Below, in pieces: positions 8,398 through 15,594 of a stretch of DNA of 64,000 bases. The first letter of the stretch is position 1. Every line of letters begins with the position of its first letter. The position numbers were made by a program, and so were the translations under genes. The notes under the pieces were generated by a model, which saw nothing but the letters and a program-made list of their open reading frames with translations, searched no databases and was not told the DNA's origin. The DNA comes from Streptomyces sp. CB02009 (GTDB lineage: Bacteria; Actinomycetota; Actinomycetes; Streptomycetales; Streptomycetaceae). The stretch spans positions 248,001 to 312,000 of the forward strand of contig NZ_LIVV01000008.1 of NCBI RefSeq assembly GCF_001905825.1, written 5' to 3'.

Positions 8398-8859
8398 ATG
8401 GCCGAGCCGAGGATCTTCACCTCCGCGGAGGAACTGCGCGCGGGAGTCGGCGAGCAGCTGGGGCACAGCGACTGGGTGGAGATCGACCAGAAGCGGATCG
8501 ACCTCTTCGCCGAGGCGACCGGGGACCACCAGTGGATCCACGTCGACCCGGAGCGCGCGGCCACCGGTCCGTTCGGCACGACCATCGCGCACGGCTATCT
8601 GACCCTGTCGCTGCTCCCGCTGTTCGTTCCGCAGGTGCTGCGGGTCGAGGGCATGAAGATGGGCCTCAACTACGGCACGGAGAAGGTGCGTTTCCCCGCC
8701 CCCGTGCCGGTCGGCTCGCGCCTGCGCGCCTCGGCCGTCCTGACGAAGGTCGAGGAGGCCGGCGGCGGTGTGCAGGTGACGGCGGCCGTGACGGTGGAGC
8801 GCGAGGGCTCCGAGAAGCCGGTCTGCGTCGCCGAGTCGGTCTCCCGCTACTACTTCTGA
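8398..8859 (+). CDS. MaoC-family enoyl-CoA hydratase
   Basis: A 153-residue single hot-dog MaoC-like (R)-hydratase that adds water to 2-enoyl-CoA. The catalytic segment FAEATGDHQWIHVDPERA, with Asp and His, and the following GPFGTTIAHGYLTLSLL are diagnostic. Start ATG 8398 follows AGAAGGGACC. Its 3' end overlaps the convergent TetR gene by 10 bp (8850-8859). The shared 16-mer operator upstream of both genes suggests joint control by that TetR, probably in response to an acyl-CoA. Confidence 0.92.
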   Translation: MAEPRIFTSAEELRAGVGEQLGHSDWVEIDQKRIDLFAEATGDHQWIHVDPERAATGPFGTTIAHGYLTLSLLPLFVPQVLRVEGMKMGLNYGTEKVRFPAPVPVGSRLRASAVLTKVEEAGGGVQVTAAVTVEREGSEKPVCVAESVSRYYF

Positions 8860-9476
8860 GCGCCGACCATCCTGAGGACGAGGTCGGCGTAGAGCGCGCC
8901 GACCTCGTCGGGCGACCGGCGCCCCTGGACGTTGAACCAGCGCGAGACGTCGATGCAGAGCGAGAGCACGGCGACCGTGGTGCCCGCGACGTCCGGCACG
9001 TCGAACTCGCCCGCCGCCACGCCCTCGTCGATGATGCCGCGCACCGCCGCGTCGGACCGGCGGCGCAGCTCCACGATCTCGGCCCGGTGCTCGGGGCCGA
9101 GGGCGTCGAGCTCGTACTGGACGACCCGCGCGGTGGTGTGGCGCTCGGCGTGCCAGCGGACGAAGGAGCGCACGGCGTCGGCGAGGCGCTCGGCGGCCGT
9201 GCCGTCGCCTTCGGCCGCGGCCCGGAGGATCTCCAGGGCCTTGTCGTGGCCGATGCGGCTGATCCGGTGGAGCAGCTCTTCCTTGGTCTTGTAGTGGATG
9301 TAGAGCGCGGCCGGGCTCATCCCCGCGCGGCCCGCGATGTCCCGGGTGGTGGTGGCGTGGTAGCCGCGCTCGGCGAACGCCTCGACGGCGGCCACCAGCA
9401 GTCGCCGGGCCGCCTCGGGCGTGACCTCGCCCCAGGGCATGTCCTCGCCGCCGGGCGTCTCCTCCGCCGCGCTCAT
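8850..9476 (-). CDS. TetR-family regulator of the MaoC locus
   Basis: A 208-residue TetR regulator. HTH: FAERGYHATTTRDIAGRAGM then SPAALYIHYKTKEELL, residues about 27-62. Start ATG 9476; longer in-frame starts extend without family similarity. The gene is convergent with, and overlaps, the MaoC gene by 10 bp. It carries the same 16-mer (TGAGCAAGCGCTTAGA) in its own promoter region as lies before MaoC, so it is likely autoregulatory and acts on MaoC. This pattern is typical of fatty acid or sterol catabolism regulators. Confidence 0.92.
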   Translation of the reverse strand: MSAAEETPGGEDMPWGEVTPEAARRLLVAAVEAFAERGYHATTTRDIAGRAGMSPAALYIHYKTKEELLHRISRIGHDKALEILRAAAEGDGTAAERLADAVRSFVRWHAERHTTARVVQYELDALGPEHRAEIVELRRRSDAAVRGIIDEGVAAGEFDVPDVAGTTVAVLSLCIDVSRWFNVQGRRSPDEVGALYADLVLRMVGAQK

Positions 9477-9526
9477 CCCACACTCCCTCTCGGACCCCGT
9501 CAGGACGCACACCATACCAACGAGGG

Positions 9527-9542
9527 TGAGCAAGCGCTTAGA
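9527..9542. promoter_or_regulatory. TetR operator, copy 2 (TGAGCAAGCGCTTAGA)
   Basis: Identical to 8322-8337 and placed 50 bp upstream of the TetR start at 9476. An exact 16-base match between two promoters 1.2 kb apart supports autoregulation plus control of MaoC. Confidence 0.7.
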
Positions 9543-9576
9543 GAGCGAGTGGGGCGGCTCGGGGCCCGCCGAGCGG

Positions 9577-9864
9577 TCAGAGCTTCTGGAAGGGGTCGTG
9601 CTCCGCGAGCAGCTTCTCGAGGCGGGCCTGGTCGACCCGGCTGACGATCTGCCCGGCCTCCTGGCGGTCGCGGACGACCTTGGCGAGCGTGAAGGCCGAG
9701 GTGGTGAGGTAGAGGACCGCGACGGCGAGGAAGGCGCGGACCCAGGCGCTGGCCTCCAGCTGGTAGATCCCGATGGCCACGGCCCCGAGGGCGAGCGAGA
9801 AGGAGGCGACGGCCTGGGCGTAGTAGGCGGCGGTGTTCTGCTGCTTGACCGGTGTGTCACTCAT
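9577..9864 (-). CDS. YiaA/YiaB-like two-helix membrane protein
   Basis: A 95-residue small inner-membrane protein. Two hydrophobic helices are visible (AVASFSLALGAVAIGIYQL and VRAFLAVAVLYLTTSAFTLA), the layout of the yiaA/B two-helix domain, followed by a charged tail (VVRDRQEAGQIVSRVDQARLEKLLAEHDPFQKL). I chose ATG 9864 over the upstream start at 9900 because it removes a Pro-rich leader. Biological role unknown in the family. Confidence 0.8.
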   Translation of the reverse strand: MSDTPVKQQNTAAYYAQAVASFSLALGAVAIGIYQLEASAWVRAFLAVAVLYLTTSAFTLAKVVRDRQEAGQIVSRVDQARLEKLLAEHDPFQKL

Positions 9865-9993
9865 GGGCCCAGCATCGGGCGGATGTGGCCGGTGCCACAT
9901 CCGTCCTCGTACTCAGCGGGGTACTCAGAAGAGCGGGCCGGGGACCCGGACAGGGTCGGAACGCGGAGACCCCGGCCCGGATCCTGGGCGGCG

Positions 9994-11145
9994 TCAGAAC
10001 GCGGAGACCCCCGTCAACGCCCGCCCGATGATGAGCTTCTGGATCTGGCTGGTGCCCTCGTACAGGGTCATGACGCGGGCGTCCCTGAGGAGCTTCCCGA
10101 CCGGGTACTCGTCGATGTAGCCGTAGCCGCCGAAGACCTGGAGGGCGTTGTTCGCGGCACGGACGGCGGCCTCGGAGGCGTACAGCTTCGCCTTGGAGGC
10201 GGCGGTCGCGAAGTCCAGGCCGCGGTCGATCAGGTCGGCGACCCGCCAGGTGAGCAGCCGGGCGGCGTCCACGTCGACGGCGATGTCGCTGATCAGCTCC
10301 TGCACGAGCTGGTACGAGGCGATGGGCCGGCCGAACTGCTCGCGCTCCCCGGCGTACCGGACGGCCGCGTCGAGGGCGGCCTGGGCGATGCCGACGCAGC
10401 CCGCGGCGACGGACATCCGGCCCTTGGCGAGGGCGGACATGGCGATGCTGAAGCCCTTGCCCTCGGGGCCGAGCATCGCGGCGGCGGGGACGCGGACGTC
10501 CTCGAGGACGAGTTCGGCGGTGGCCTGGCCGCGCAGGCCGAGCTTGCCGTGAATGGCGCGACGGGTGAGGCCCGGGGTGTCGGTGGGGACGAGGAAGGCG
10601 GAGACGCCCTTGTGTCCGGGGGTGTCGTTGGTGCGGGCGAAGAGCAGCACCACCTCGGCCCAGGTGCCGTTGGTGATGAACATCTTGGTGCCGCTGATGC
10701 GGTAGTCGTCGCCGTCGCGGACGGCCCGTGTGACGAGGTTCCCCGCGTCGGACCCGGTGCCGGGCTCGGTGAGGCCGAAGCAGCCGAGCGCCTCGCCGGA
10801 GGCGAGCCGGGGCAGCCATTCCCGCTTCTGCTCCTCGGTGCCCCAGGCGGCGACGGTCTTGGCGACCAGGCCGAGCGAGACGGAGACGATGCCGCGCACG
10901 GAGGAGTCGCCTCGCCCGAGTTCCTCGGTGACGAGGCAGTACGCGAGGTGGTCGCCGCCGGAGCCGCCGTACTCCTCCGGGACGGTCAGTCCGAGGAAGC
11001 CGACGGCGCCGAGCTTCTTCACGATCGCCCGGTCCACCTCCTCCGCCCGGTCCCACGCCACGGCGTGCGGGGCGACCTCGCGCGCGACAAAGTCCTCGGC
11101 GAGCCGCCGTACGGCTTCCTGCTCCTCGCTGAGTTCCAGATTCAT
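9994..11145 (-). CDS. Acyl-CoA dehydrogenase
   Basis: A 383-residue FAD acyl-CoA dehydrogenase. It has the N-terminal helical domain, the FAD/substrate block CFGLTEPGTGSDAGN and ITNGTWAEV near residues 125-160, QFGRPIASYQ and QVFGGYGYIDEYP. The catalytic Glu lies in LYEGTSQIQKLIIGRAL, the position used by short/branched-chain enzymes. It is divergent from a TetR gene whose promoter region holds a 17-bp imperfect palindrome (11172-11188) also found before the aldehyde dehydrogenase gene. Chain-length preference cannot be told. Confidence 0.95.
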   Translation of the reverse strand: MNLELSEEQEAVRRLAEDFVAREVAPHAVAWDRAEEVDRAIVKKLGAVGFLGLTVPEEYGGSGGDHLAYCLVTEELGRGDSSVRGIVSVSLGLVAKTVAAWGTEEQKREWLPRLASGEALGCFGLTEPGTGSDAGNLVTRAVRDGDDYRISGTKMFITNGTWAEVVLLFARTNDTPGHKGVSAFLVPTDTPGLTRRAIHGKLGLRGQATAELVLEDVRVPAAAMLGPEGKGFSIAMSALAKGRMSVAAGCVGIAQAALDAAVRYAGEREQFGRPIASYQLVQELISDIAVDVDAARLLTWRVADLIDRGLDFATAASKAKLYASEAAVRAANNALQVFGGYGYIDEYPVGKLLRDARVMTLYEGTSQIQKLIIGRALTGVSAF

Positions 11146-11171
11146 GCGGCGCCCACCTCACCCGACCGTTT

Positions 11172-11188
11172 AATTACCACTGCTAGTT
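11172..11188. promoter_or_regulatory. TetR operator AACTAGCnnnGnTArTT, copy 1
   Basis: On the minus strand this reads AACTAGCAGTGGTAATT. The same 17-bp layout, AACTAGC-N3-G-N-TARTT, recurs at 27278-27294 before the aldehyde dehydrogenase. It sits between the divergent acyl-CoA dehydrogenase and TetR genes, overlapping the likely -35 region of the latter. Confidence 0.6.
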
Positions 11189-11203
11189 TTCTTGGTGCAG
11201 GCC

Positions 11204-11209
11204 TACTAT
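11204..11209 (+). promoter_or_regulatory. Candidate -10 (TACTAT) for a leaderless TetR transcript
   Basis: TACTAT lies 7 bases before ATG 11217, so transcription would start at or beside the start codon. No Shine-Dalgarno sequence is visible, which fits a leaderless mRNA, common in Streptomyces. Confidence 0.45.
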
Positions 11210-11216
11210 GTGCGCC

Positions 11217-12059
11217 ATGGCCCGACCGCGCAAGCCCCTGCTCAGCCGAGACCGCATCGTCGAGACGGCGGGCGCGCTCGTCGACGCGGAGGGCCTCGAC
11301 GCGCTCTCGACCCGGCGGCTCGCGGCCGAACTCGGGGTCAGCGGACCCTCGCTCTACAACCACTTCCGCACCAAGGACGAGATCCTCGACGCCGTCGCCG
11401 ACGCGGTGAGCGCGAAGATCGACCTGTCGATGTTCGCGGAGGAGGACGGCCGCGACTGGCAGACGGCGCTGCACGACTGGGCCGTCTCCTACCGCGCCGC
11501 CCTCGCCGACCACCCGCACATCGTCCCGGTCCTCGCCCAGGGCCCCGGCCGCCGCCCGGCGGGGCTGCGCGTCGCGGACGCCGTCTTCGGCGCGATGGTC
11601 CGCGCGGGCTGGCCGCCGGCCCAGGCCACCTCCATCGGCGCGCTGATGCGGTACTTCATCACCGGCTCGGCGCTCGGCTCGTTCGCGCGCGGCTTCGTCG
11701 ACGACGAGGCGGCCTACGACCCGGCCGACTACCCCCACCTCGGCCAGGCGCACCGCCTCGCCGAGCACCGCCAGAAGGTCGACGAGGGCGCGTTCACCAC
11801 GGGCCTGCGGGCGCTGCTCGACGGACTGCGGCTCCAGTACGAGGGCCAGGCCCGCCCGTCCGAGGCGCGGCCCGGAGCCCGCCCGTCCGAGGCGGGGCCT
11901 GGAGCACGCCTGTCCGAGGCGGGGCCCGGAGCCCGCTCTTCCGAGGCAGAGCCTGGAGCACGCCCGCCCGCGGCGGAGCCTGGAGCACGCCCGCCCGCGG
12001 AACAGCCCGGAGCCCCCTCGTCCGATGTGCAGCCTGGAGCCCGCCCCTCCACCCCGTAG
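11217..12059 (+). CDS. TetR-family regulator with a repeat-bearing C-terminal tail
   Basis: A 280-residue TetR protein. The HTH is at residues about 15-50 (LSTRRLAAELGVSGPSLYNHF), followed by a helical core ending near residue 211. The last 69 residues are a low-complexity tail of seven 9-residue units plus a partial one (consensus ARPSEAGPG), encoded by 27-bp DNA repeats. Typical family members end before the tail. ATG 11217 is preferred because a TACTAT -10 box 7 bases upstream suggests a leaderless start; ATG 11208 is in frame. It is divergent from the acyl-CoA dehydrogenase and probably controls it. Confidence 0.88.
   Translation: MARPRKPLLSRDRIVETAGALVDAEGLDALSTRRLAAELGVSGPSLYNHFRTKDEILDAVADAVSAKIDLSMFAEEDGRDWQTALHDWAVSYRAALADHPHIVPVLAQGPGRRPAGLRVADAVFGAMVRAGWPPAQATSIGALMRYFITGSALGSFARGFVDDEAAYDPADYPHLGQAHRLAEHRQKVDEGAFTTGLRALLDGLRLQYEGQARPSEARPGARPSEAGPGARLSEAGPGARSSEAEPGARPPAAEPGARPPAEQPGAPSSDVQPGARPSTP
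11850..12056 (+). repeat. 27-bp tandem repeats encoding ARPSEAGPG-like units
   Basis: Units begin at 11850, 11877, 11904, 11931, 11958, 11985 and 12012, with a final partial from 12039 to the stop codon. Each encodes nine residues such as ARPSEARPG, ARLSEAGPG, ARPPAAEPG. Divergence increases toward the 3' end. Confidence 0.9.
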
Positions 12060-12117
12060 GACAGTTCGACAGGACGGTTCGGCCCCCGCCGAAGCGTGCG
12101 TGCGGGAGGGTGGACGC

Positions 12118-12813
12118 ATGGCAGCCAGTGACCTCGCCGCGCTCGCGGCGCTCTTCGCGGACGAGACCCGCGCCGCGTTCCTGCTCGCCCTGCTCGACGG
12201 GCGGGCCTGGACCTCAGGGGAACTCGCCCGGCACGCGGGCGTGGCCCCGTCCACCGCGAGTGAGCACCTCGGGAAGCTCGTCACCGGCGGGGTGCTCGCG
12301 GAGGAACGGCAGGGCCGTCACCGGTACGTGCGCCTCGCCGACCCCGGGATCGCGCACCTGGTCGAGGACCTGGCCGCCCGGTCCGAGCCCGCGGTGCCCG
12401 CGCCGCCCCGCTCGCTGGGCGCCGCGAGCGCCGGCCGGGCGATGGCCAGGGGCCGGACCTGCTACGACCACCTCGCCGGGCGGCTCGGCATCGCGATCAC
12501 CGAGGCGATGACGGTCCGCGGACTGCTGCGCCAGGACACCGGGTTCGCGCTCACGGACCGGGGGCTCGCCTGGTTCGACGAGCTGGGCGTCCCGCTCGTG
12601 TGCCGGGGGCGGCGGCCGGTCGCGCGCGGCTGCCTCGACTGGACCGAGCGCCGGCCGCACCTCGCGGGGCTCGCGGGCGCCGCGCTGTGCCGGCACGCCC
12701 TGGACGAGGAGTGGTGCGTGCGGATCGGGTCCGAGCGGGCCGTGAAGGTGACCGGGCGGGGCGAGAGCGCGCTGCACGCGCACCTGGGGATCGCCCCGGA
12801 GGAGCTGCGATGA
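12118..12813 (+). CDS. ArsR-family winged-helix regulator
   Basis: A 231-residue protein. The N-terminal 90 residues form an ArsR winged helix (LAALFADETRAAFLLALLDG, SGELARHAGVAPSTASEHLGKLVTGGVL). It is followed by a longer C-terminal domain ending in a Cys/His-containing stretch (LCRHALDEEWCVR). Start ATG 12118 follows GGAGGG. No classical metal-binding CxC motif lies in the recognition helix. It sits between a TetR gene and an EamA transporter on the same strand and may control the exporter 79 bp downstream. Confidence 0.85.
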   Translation: MAASDLAALAALFADETRAAFLLALLDGRAWTSGELARHAGVAPSTASEHLGKLVTGGVLAEERQGRHRYVRLADPGIAHLVEDLAARSEPAVPAPPRSLGAASAGRAMARGRTCYDHLAGRLGIAITEAMTVRGLLRQDTGFALTDRGLAWFDELGVPLVCRGRRPVARGCLDWTERRPHLAGLAGAALCRHALDEEWCVRIGSERAVKVTGRGESALHAHLGIAPEELR

Positions 12814-12892
12814 GGCGGCTGCCGCGGGGCGGCGGCGCCCGGCCCGGGATATTGCGGTGAGCGCCGAAGGGTTCGCGCCCTACGGTCGAGCC

Positions 12893-13807
12893 ATGCAGAA
12901 GCAATCCTCGCGGCTCGCCCTCGCCGCCGCCGGTGTCACGGTCGTCCTCTGGGCCTCGGCCTTCGTCTCCATCCGCAGCGCGGGAGAGGCCTACTCCCCC
13001 GGCGCGCTCGCGCTCGGTCGGCTGCTCGCCGGCGCCCTGGTCCTCGGAGCCGTCCTCCTGGTCCGCCGGGAGGGACTGCCGCCCCGGGCGGCCTGGCCGG
13101 GGATCCTGGTCTCGGGCCTGCTCTGGTTCGGCGTCTACATGGTGGTGCTCAACTGGGGCGAGCAGGAGGTCGACGCGGGCACGGCGGCGATGGTGGTGAA
13201 CATCGGGCCGATCCTGATCGCGCTGCTCGGCGCCCGCTTCCTGAAGGAGTCCCTGCCGCCGCGGCTGCTCGCGGGCATGGCGGTCTCCTTCGCGGGCGCG
13301 GTGGTCGTGGGCCTCTCCATGTCCCGCGCCTCCTCCGGCGCGCACGCCTCCCTGCTCGGCGTGTTCCTCTGCCTCCTGGCGGCGATCGCGTACGCGGGCG
13401 GGGTCGTGGCGCAGAAGCCGGCGCTCGCCCACGGCAGCGCGCTCCAGGTGACGACGTTCGGGTGCCTGGTCGGGGCGGTCGCCTGCCTGCCGTTCGCCGG
13501 GCAGCTGGTCGACGAGGCGGGCCGGGCCCCGCTGTCGGCGACCCTGAACATGGTCTACCTGGGAGTGTTCCCGACCGCGCTCGCGTTCACGACCTGGGCC
13601 TACGCCCTGGCCCGGACGACCGCGGGGCGGATGGGCGCGACGACGTACGCCGTGCCCGCCCTGGTGGTGCTGATGGCGTGGCTGTTCCTCGGCGAGCTGC
13701 CGGGTCCGCTCACGCTCGCCGGGGGCGCGCTGTGCCTGGCGGGTGTGGCTGTATCCCGTTCACGGGCGCGGACGGCCGCCGGCGCCGGAACGGCCGAATC
13801 CACCTGA
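12893..13807 (+). CDS. EamA-family (DMT) transporter
   Basis: A 304-residue protein with about ten hydrophobic helices arranged as two EamA repeats (first beginning LALAAAGVTVVLWASAFVSIRS; second near GVFLCLLAAIAYAGGVVAQKPAL). These are usually metabolite or amino acid exporters. ATG 12893 has no clear Shine-Dalgarno but follows CCTACGGT, so a leaderless start is possible; GTG 12857 is the alternative. The upstream ArsR-family gene may be its regulator. Confidence 0.88.
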   Translation: MQKQSSRLALAAAGVTVVLWASAFVSIRSAGEAYSPGALALGRLLAGALVLGAVLLVRREGLPPRAAWPGILVSGLLWFGVYMVVLNWGEQEVDAGTAAMVVNIGPILIALLGARFLKESLPPRLLAGMAVSFAGAVVVGLSMSRASSGAHASLLGVFLCLLAAIAYAGGVVAQKPALAHGSALQVTTFGCLVGAVACLPFAGQLVDEAGRAPLSATLNMVYLGVFPTALAFTTWAYALARTTAGRMGATTYAVPALVVLMAWLFLGELPGPLTLAGGALCLAGVAVSRSRARTAAGAGTAEST

Positions 13808-14020
13808 CAGGGCATGGCTCCGGTTCCGGACACTTCACACGCCCCCGGCGCCGGGTGTGCGCCCGCGACCTGGAGGGGAGATGCCCGTCAAGCCCCAGTT
13901 TCGGCCGGTGGGACGAGAGGACACGTTTCGTGACTCCCCGGCCGGATAGTTTCGAGTCGGTCACAGGCGCGGGCCGGAACATCACGCTCCGGCCCCTTCT
14001 CGCAAGCCGACGGGGGAGTC

Positions 14021-14710
14021 ATGGCGATTCAGCAGCGGGCAGAACGCACAAGACAGGAAATCCTGTCGGCGGCCGCACGGGTGTTCGACAGGCATGGGTA
14101 CGAGCGGGCCTCGCTCGCCAGGATCGCCGGCGAGGCCCGGGTGACGACCGGCGCGCTCGTCTTCCACTTCGCGACCAAGGCGGAGCTCGCGACGGCGGTC
14201 CACGGGCGGGCGCACGCCGCCACCCGGATCACGGTCGAGTCGGCGTGTCTGTCCACGGAGGGCGTCGGCGGCACCGCGATCGACAAGCTGGTGATCGCCA
14301 CGCACGCGCTGATACGGCTCTTCGAGACCGATCCGACGGCACGCGCCGGTGAACGCCTGGCGCGGGAACTCCAATTAGCCGACCCGGGGTTCTCCCGGGA
14401 CTGCCCCTGGCGGCGCGAGGTGGCGCGCCTGGCACGCTACGCGGAGGCCGAGAAGGCCCTGCGTCCCGGCGTGGACGCGACGGCGGTCGCCGCGCTGATC
14501 GGCTATGTGATCACCGGGGTCGAGCTGGAGATGCGCTGCCCCAACGGCCCGTCCGACGAGTGCTGGCCCTCCGAGGACCCGAGGAGCGCCGACACCGGCG
14601 CCCTGCACGGCCCCGCCGAGCAACGGCTGGACCGCATCTGGAAGTTGATCCTCCCGGGCCTGGTCCACCCGGCCGGGAGACGGCCCGGGGCCCCCGCGAG
14701 CCCGGCCTGA
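14021..14710 (+). CDS. Gamma-butyrolactone receptor-like regulator (ScbR family), TTA-containing
   Basis: A 229-residue TetR-type regulator. Its N-terminus (RAERTRQEILSAAARVFDRHGYERASLARIAGEARVTTGALVFHF, described here in blocks) and C-terminal IWKLILPGL match the ScbR/ArpA autoregulator receptors, which control secondary metabolism in response to butyrolactones. Codon 119 is TTA (14375-14377, in frame), pointing to bldA-dependent translation. Start ATG 14021 follows GGGGGAG. No butyrolactone synthase (AfsA) is nearby, so it may be a pseudo-receptor. It lies 3.6 kb upstream of the azomycin-type operon; control of that operon is only a possibility. Confidence 0.85.
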   Translation: MAIQQRAERTRQEILSAAARVFDRHGYERASLARIAGEARVTTGALVFHFATKAELATAVHGRAHAATRITVESACLSTEGVGGTAIDKLVIATHALIRLFETDPTARAGERLARELQLADPGFSRDCPWRREVARLARYAEAEKALRPGVDATAVAALIGYVITGVELEMRCPNGPSDECWPSEDPRSADTGALHGPAEQRLDRIWKLILPGLVHPAGRRPGAPASPA

Positions 14711-14731
14711 CCGACACGACACTCCTAGGCC

Positions 14732-14804
14732 CTTCCCGATCCCGGCCGCCCGCGGGGCGGCCCGGGAAGCGGCGTCCGGCGGGTCGCCGGCGCCGTGCGG
14801 CGCC
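14732..14804. terminator. GC-rich hairpins between convergent genes
   Basis: First hairpin: GGCCGCCC (14744-14751) and GGGCGGCC (14755-14762) with outer arms CTTCCCG (14732-14738) and CGGGAAG (14763-14769). Second: GGCGCC-GTGC-GGCGCC (14789-14804). They lack U-tracts, as is usual for Streptomyces, and lie between converging TetR-type genes. Confidence 0.6.
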
Positions 14805-14809
14805 CCGCC

Positions 14810-15472
14810 TCACTCCCCCGAACGCAGCAGCTGGCGCGCGAAGTCGGCGAGCGAGCGGCCGACGCGTTCGGTCGACAGACCGAGTTCGTGCCGCTGGAAC
14901 TGGTAGAGCTCGGGCGACAGCGGGCTGAGCGCGATGTCGATCAGCGGGTCCGGGTCCTGGATCCCGTGGTCGACGAGCAGCGTGCGGACGTGCACGCGCC
15001 AGAAGCCGTACGCACCCGTCCGGAAGCGCGCGGGACCGGTCTCCGCGCCGAGGGCCAGCGGCAGGTGCCGCTCCAGGAGATCGAGCATCGCCAGGTAGAA
15101 CGCCGCCAGCCGCTCCCCCGCCGGCGCGCCGGGGCCGAGCGGCGGCGGGCCGTAGATGAGCTGCCCCTGGAGCCGGCGCTCGTGCTCGTCGAGCAGCGCG
15201 ACGGCGACCGACGAGGGATCGGGGAAGCTCCGGTAGAGCGTGGCCCGACCCACCCCGGCGGCCTTGGCGATCTTGTCCATGGTGACCGTCCGCGGATCCT
15301 GCTGGGCGAAGAGCTGCTCGGCCGCGGCCAGGATCTGGGCACGGTTGCGCTCCGCGTCCGCGCGTCTGCGCGGGGCGACCGGCTGTTCGTCCGCGGCCTG
15401 GAGATCACCGAGGAGCCCGCCGACCCGGTGGACGGAGGCGGCTCCACGACCCCGCTGCTCTTCGTCGCTCAT
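14810..15472 (-). CDS. TetR-family regulator of the YdcZ/MBL/DsbA unit
   Basis: A 220-residue TetR protein. After a 37-residue polar N-terminal extension, the HTH is at about residues 46-85 (LFAQQDPRTVTMDKIAKAAGVGRATLYRSF, in blocks). It is divergent from the YdcZ-family exporter gene. The 122-bp intergenic region carries a 64-bp nested palindrome (15499-15562), a strong candidate for its operator. It therefore probably represses itself and the downstream three-gene unit. Confidence 0.9.
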   Translation of the reverse strand: MSDEEQRGRGAASVHRVGGLLGDLQAADEQPVAPRRRADAERNRAQILAAAEQLFAQQDPRTVTMDKIAKAAGVGRATLYRSFPDPSSVAVALLDEHERRLQGQLIYGPPPLGPGAPAGERLAAFYLAMLDLLERHLPLALGAETGPARFRTGAYGFWRVHVRTLLVDHGIQDPDPLIDIALSPLSPELYQFQRHELGLSTERVGRSLADFARQLLRSGE

Positions 15473-15498
15473 GGACCAGACCTTACTTCCCCTGGAGC

Positions 15499-15562
15499 TA
15501 AGTGGACACCTTGTCCGTTTGCCATGTCGCGTGGCATGCTAAACGGACTCAGTGTCCACTTA
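15499..15562. promoter_or_regulatory. 64-bp nested inverted repeat operator
   Basis: Outer arms TAAGTGGACAC (15499-15509) and GTGTCCACTTA (15552-15562) are perfect over 11 bp. Inner arms GTCCGTTT (15513-15520) and AAACGGAC (15541-15548) are perfect over 8 bp and share the same centre (15530.5), with 3-bp gaps on both sides. Each half also contains its own GGAC-N5-GTCC dyad, so two TetR dimers pairs could bind side by side. Confidence 0.85.
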
Positions 15563-15594
15563 TCCGCTCGCCATCCCGCCCCAGGGAGATCCAG

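Noticed and set aside
14021..14710. Butyrolactone synthase/receptor pair
   Set aside because: No AfsA-type synthase gene exists in the window, so a complete signalling pair cannot be claimed.
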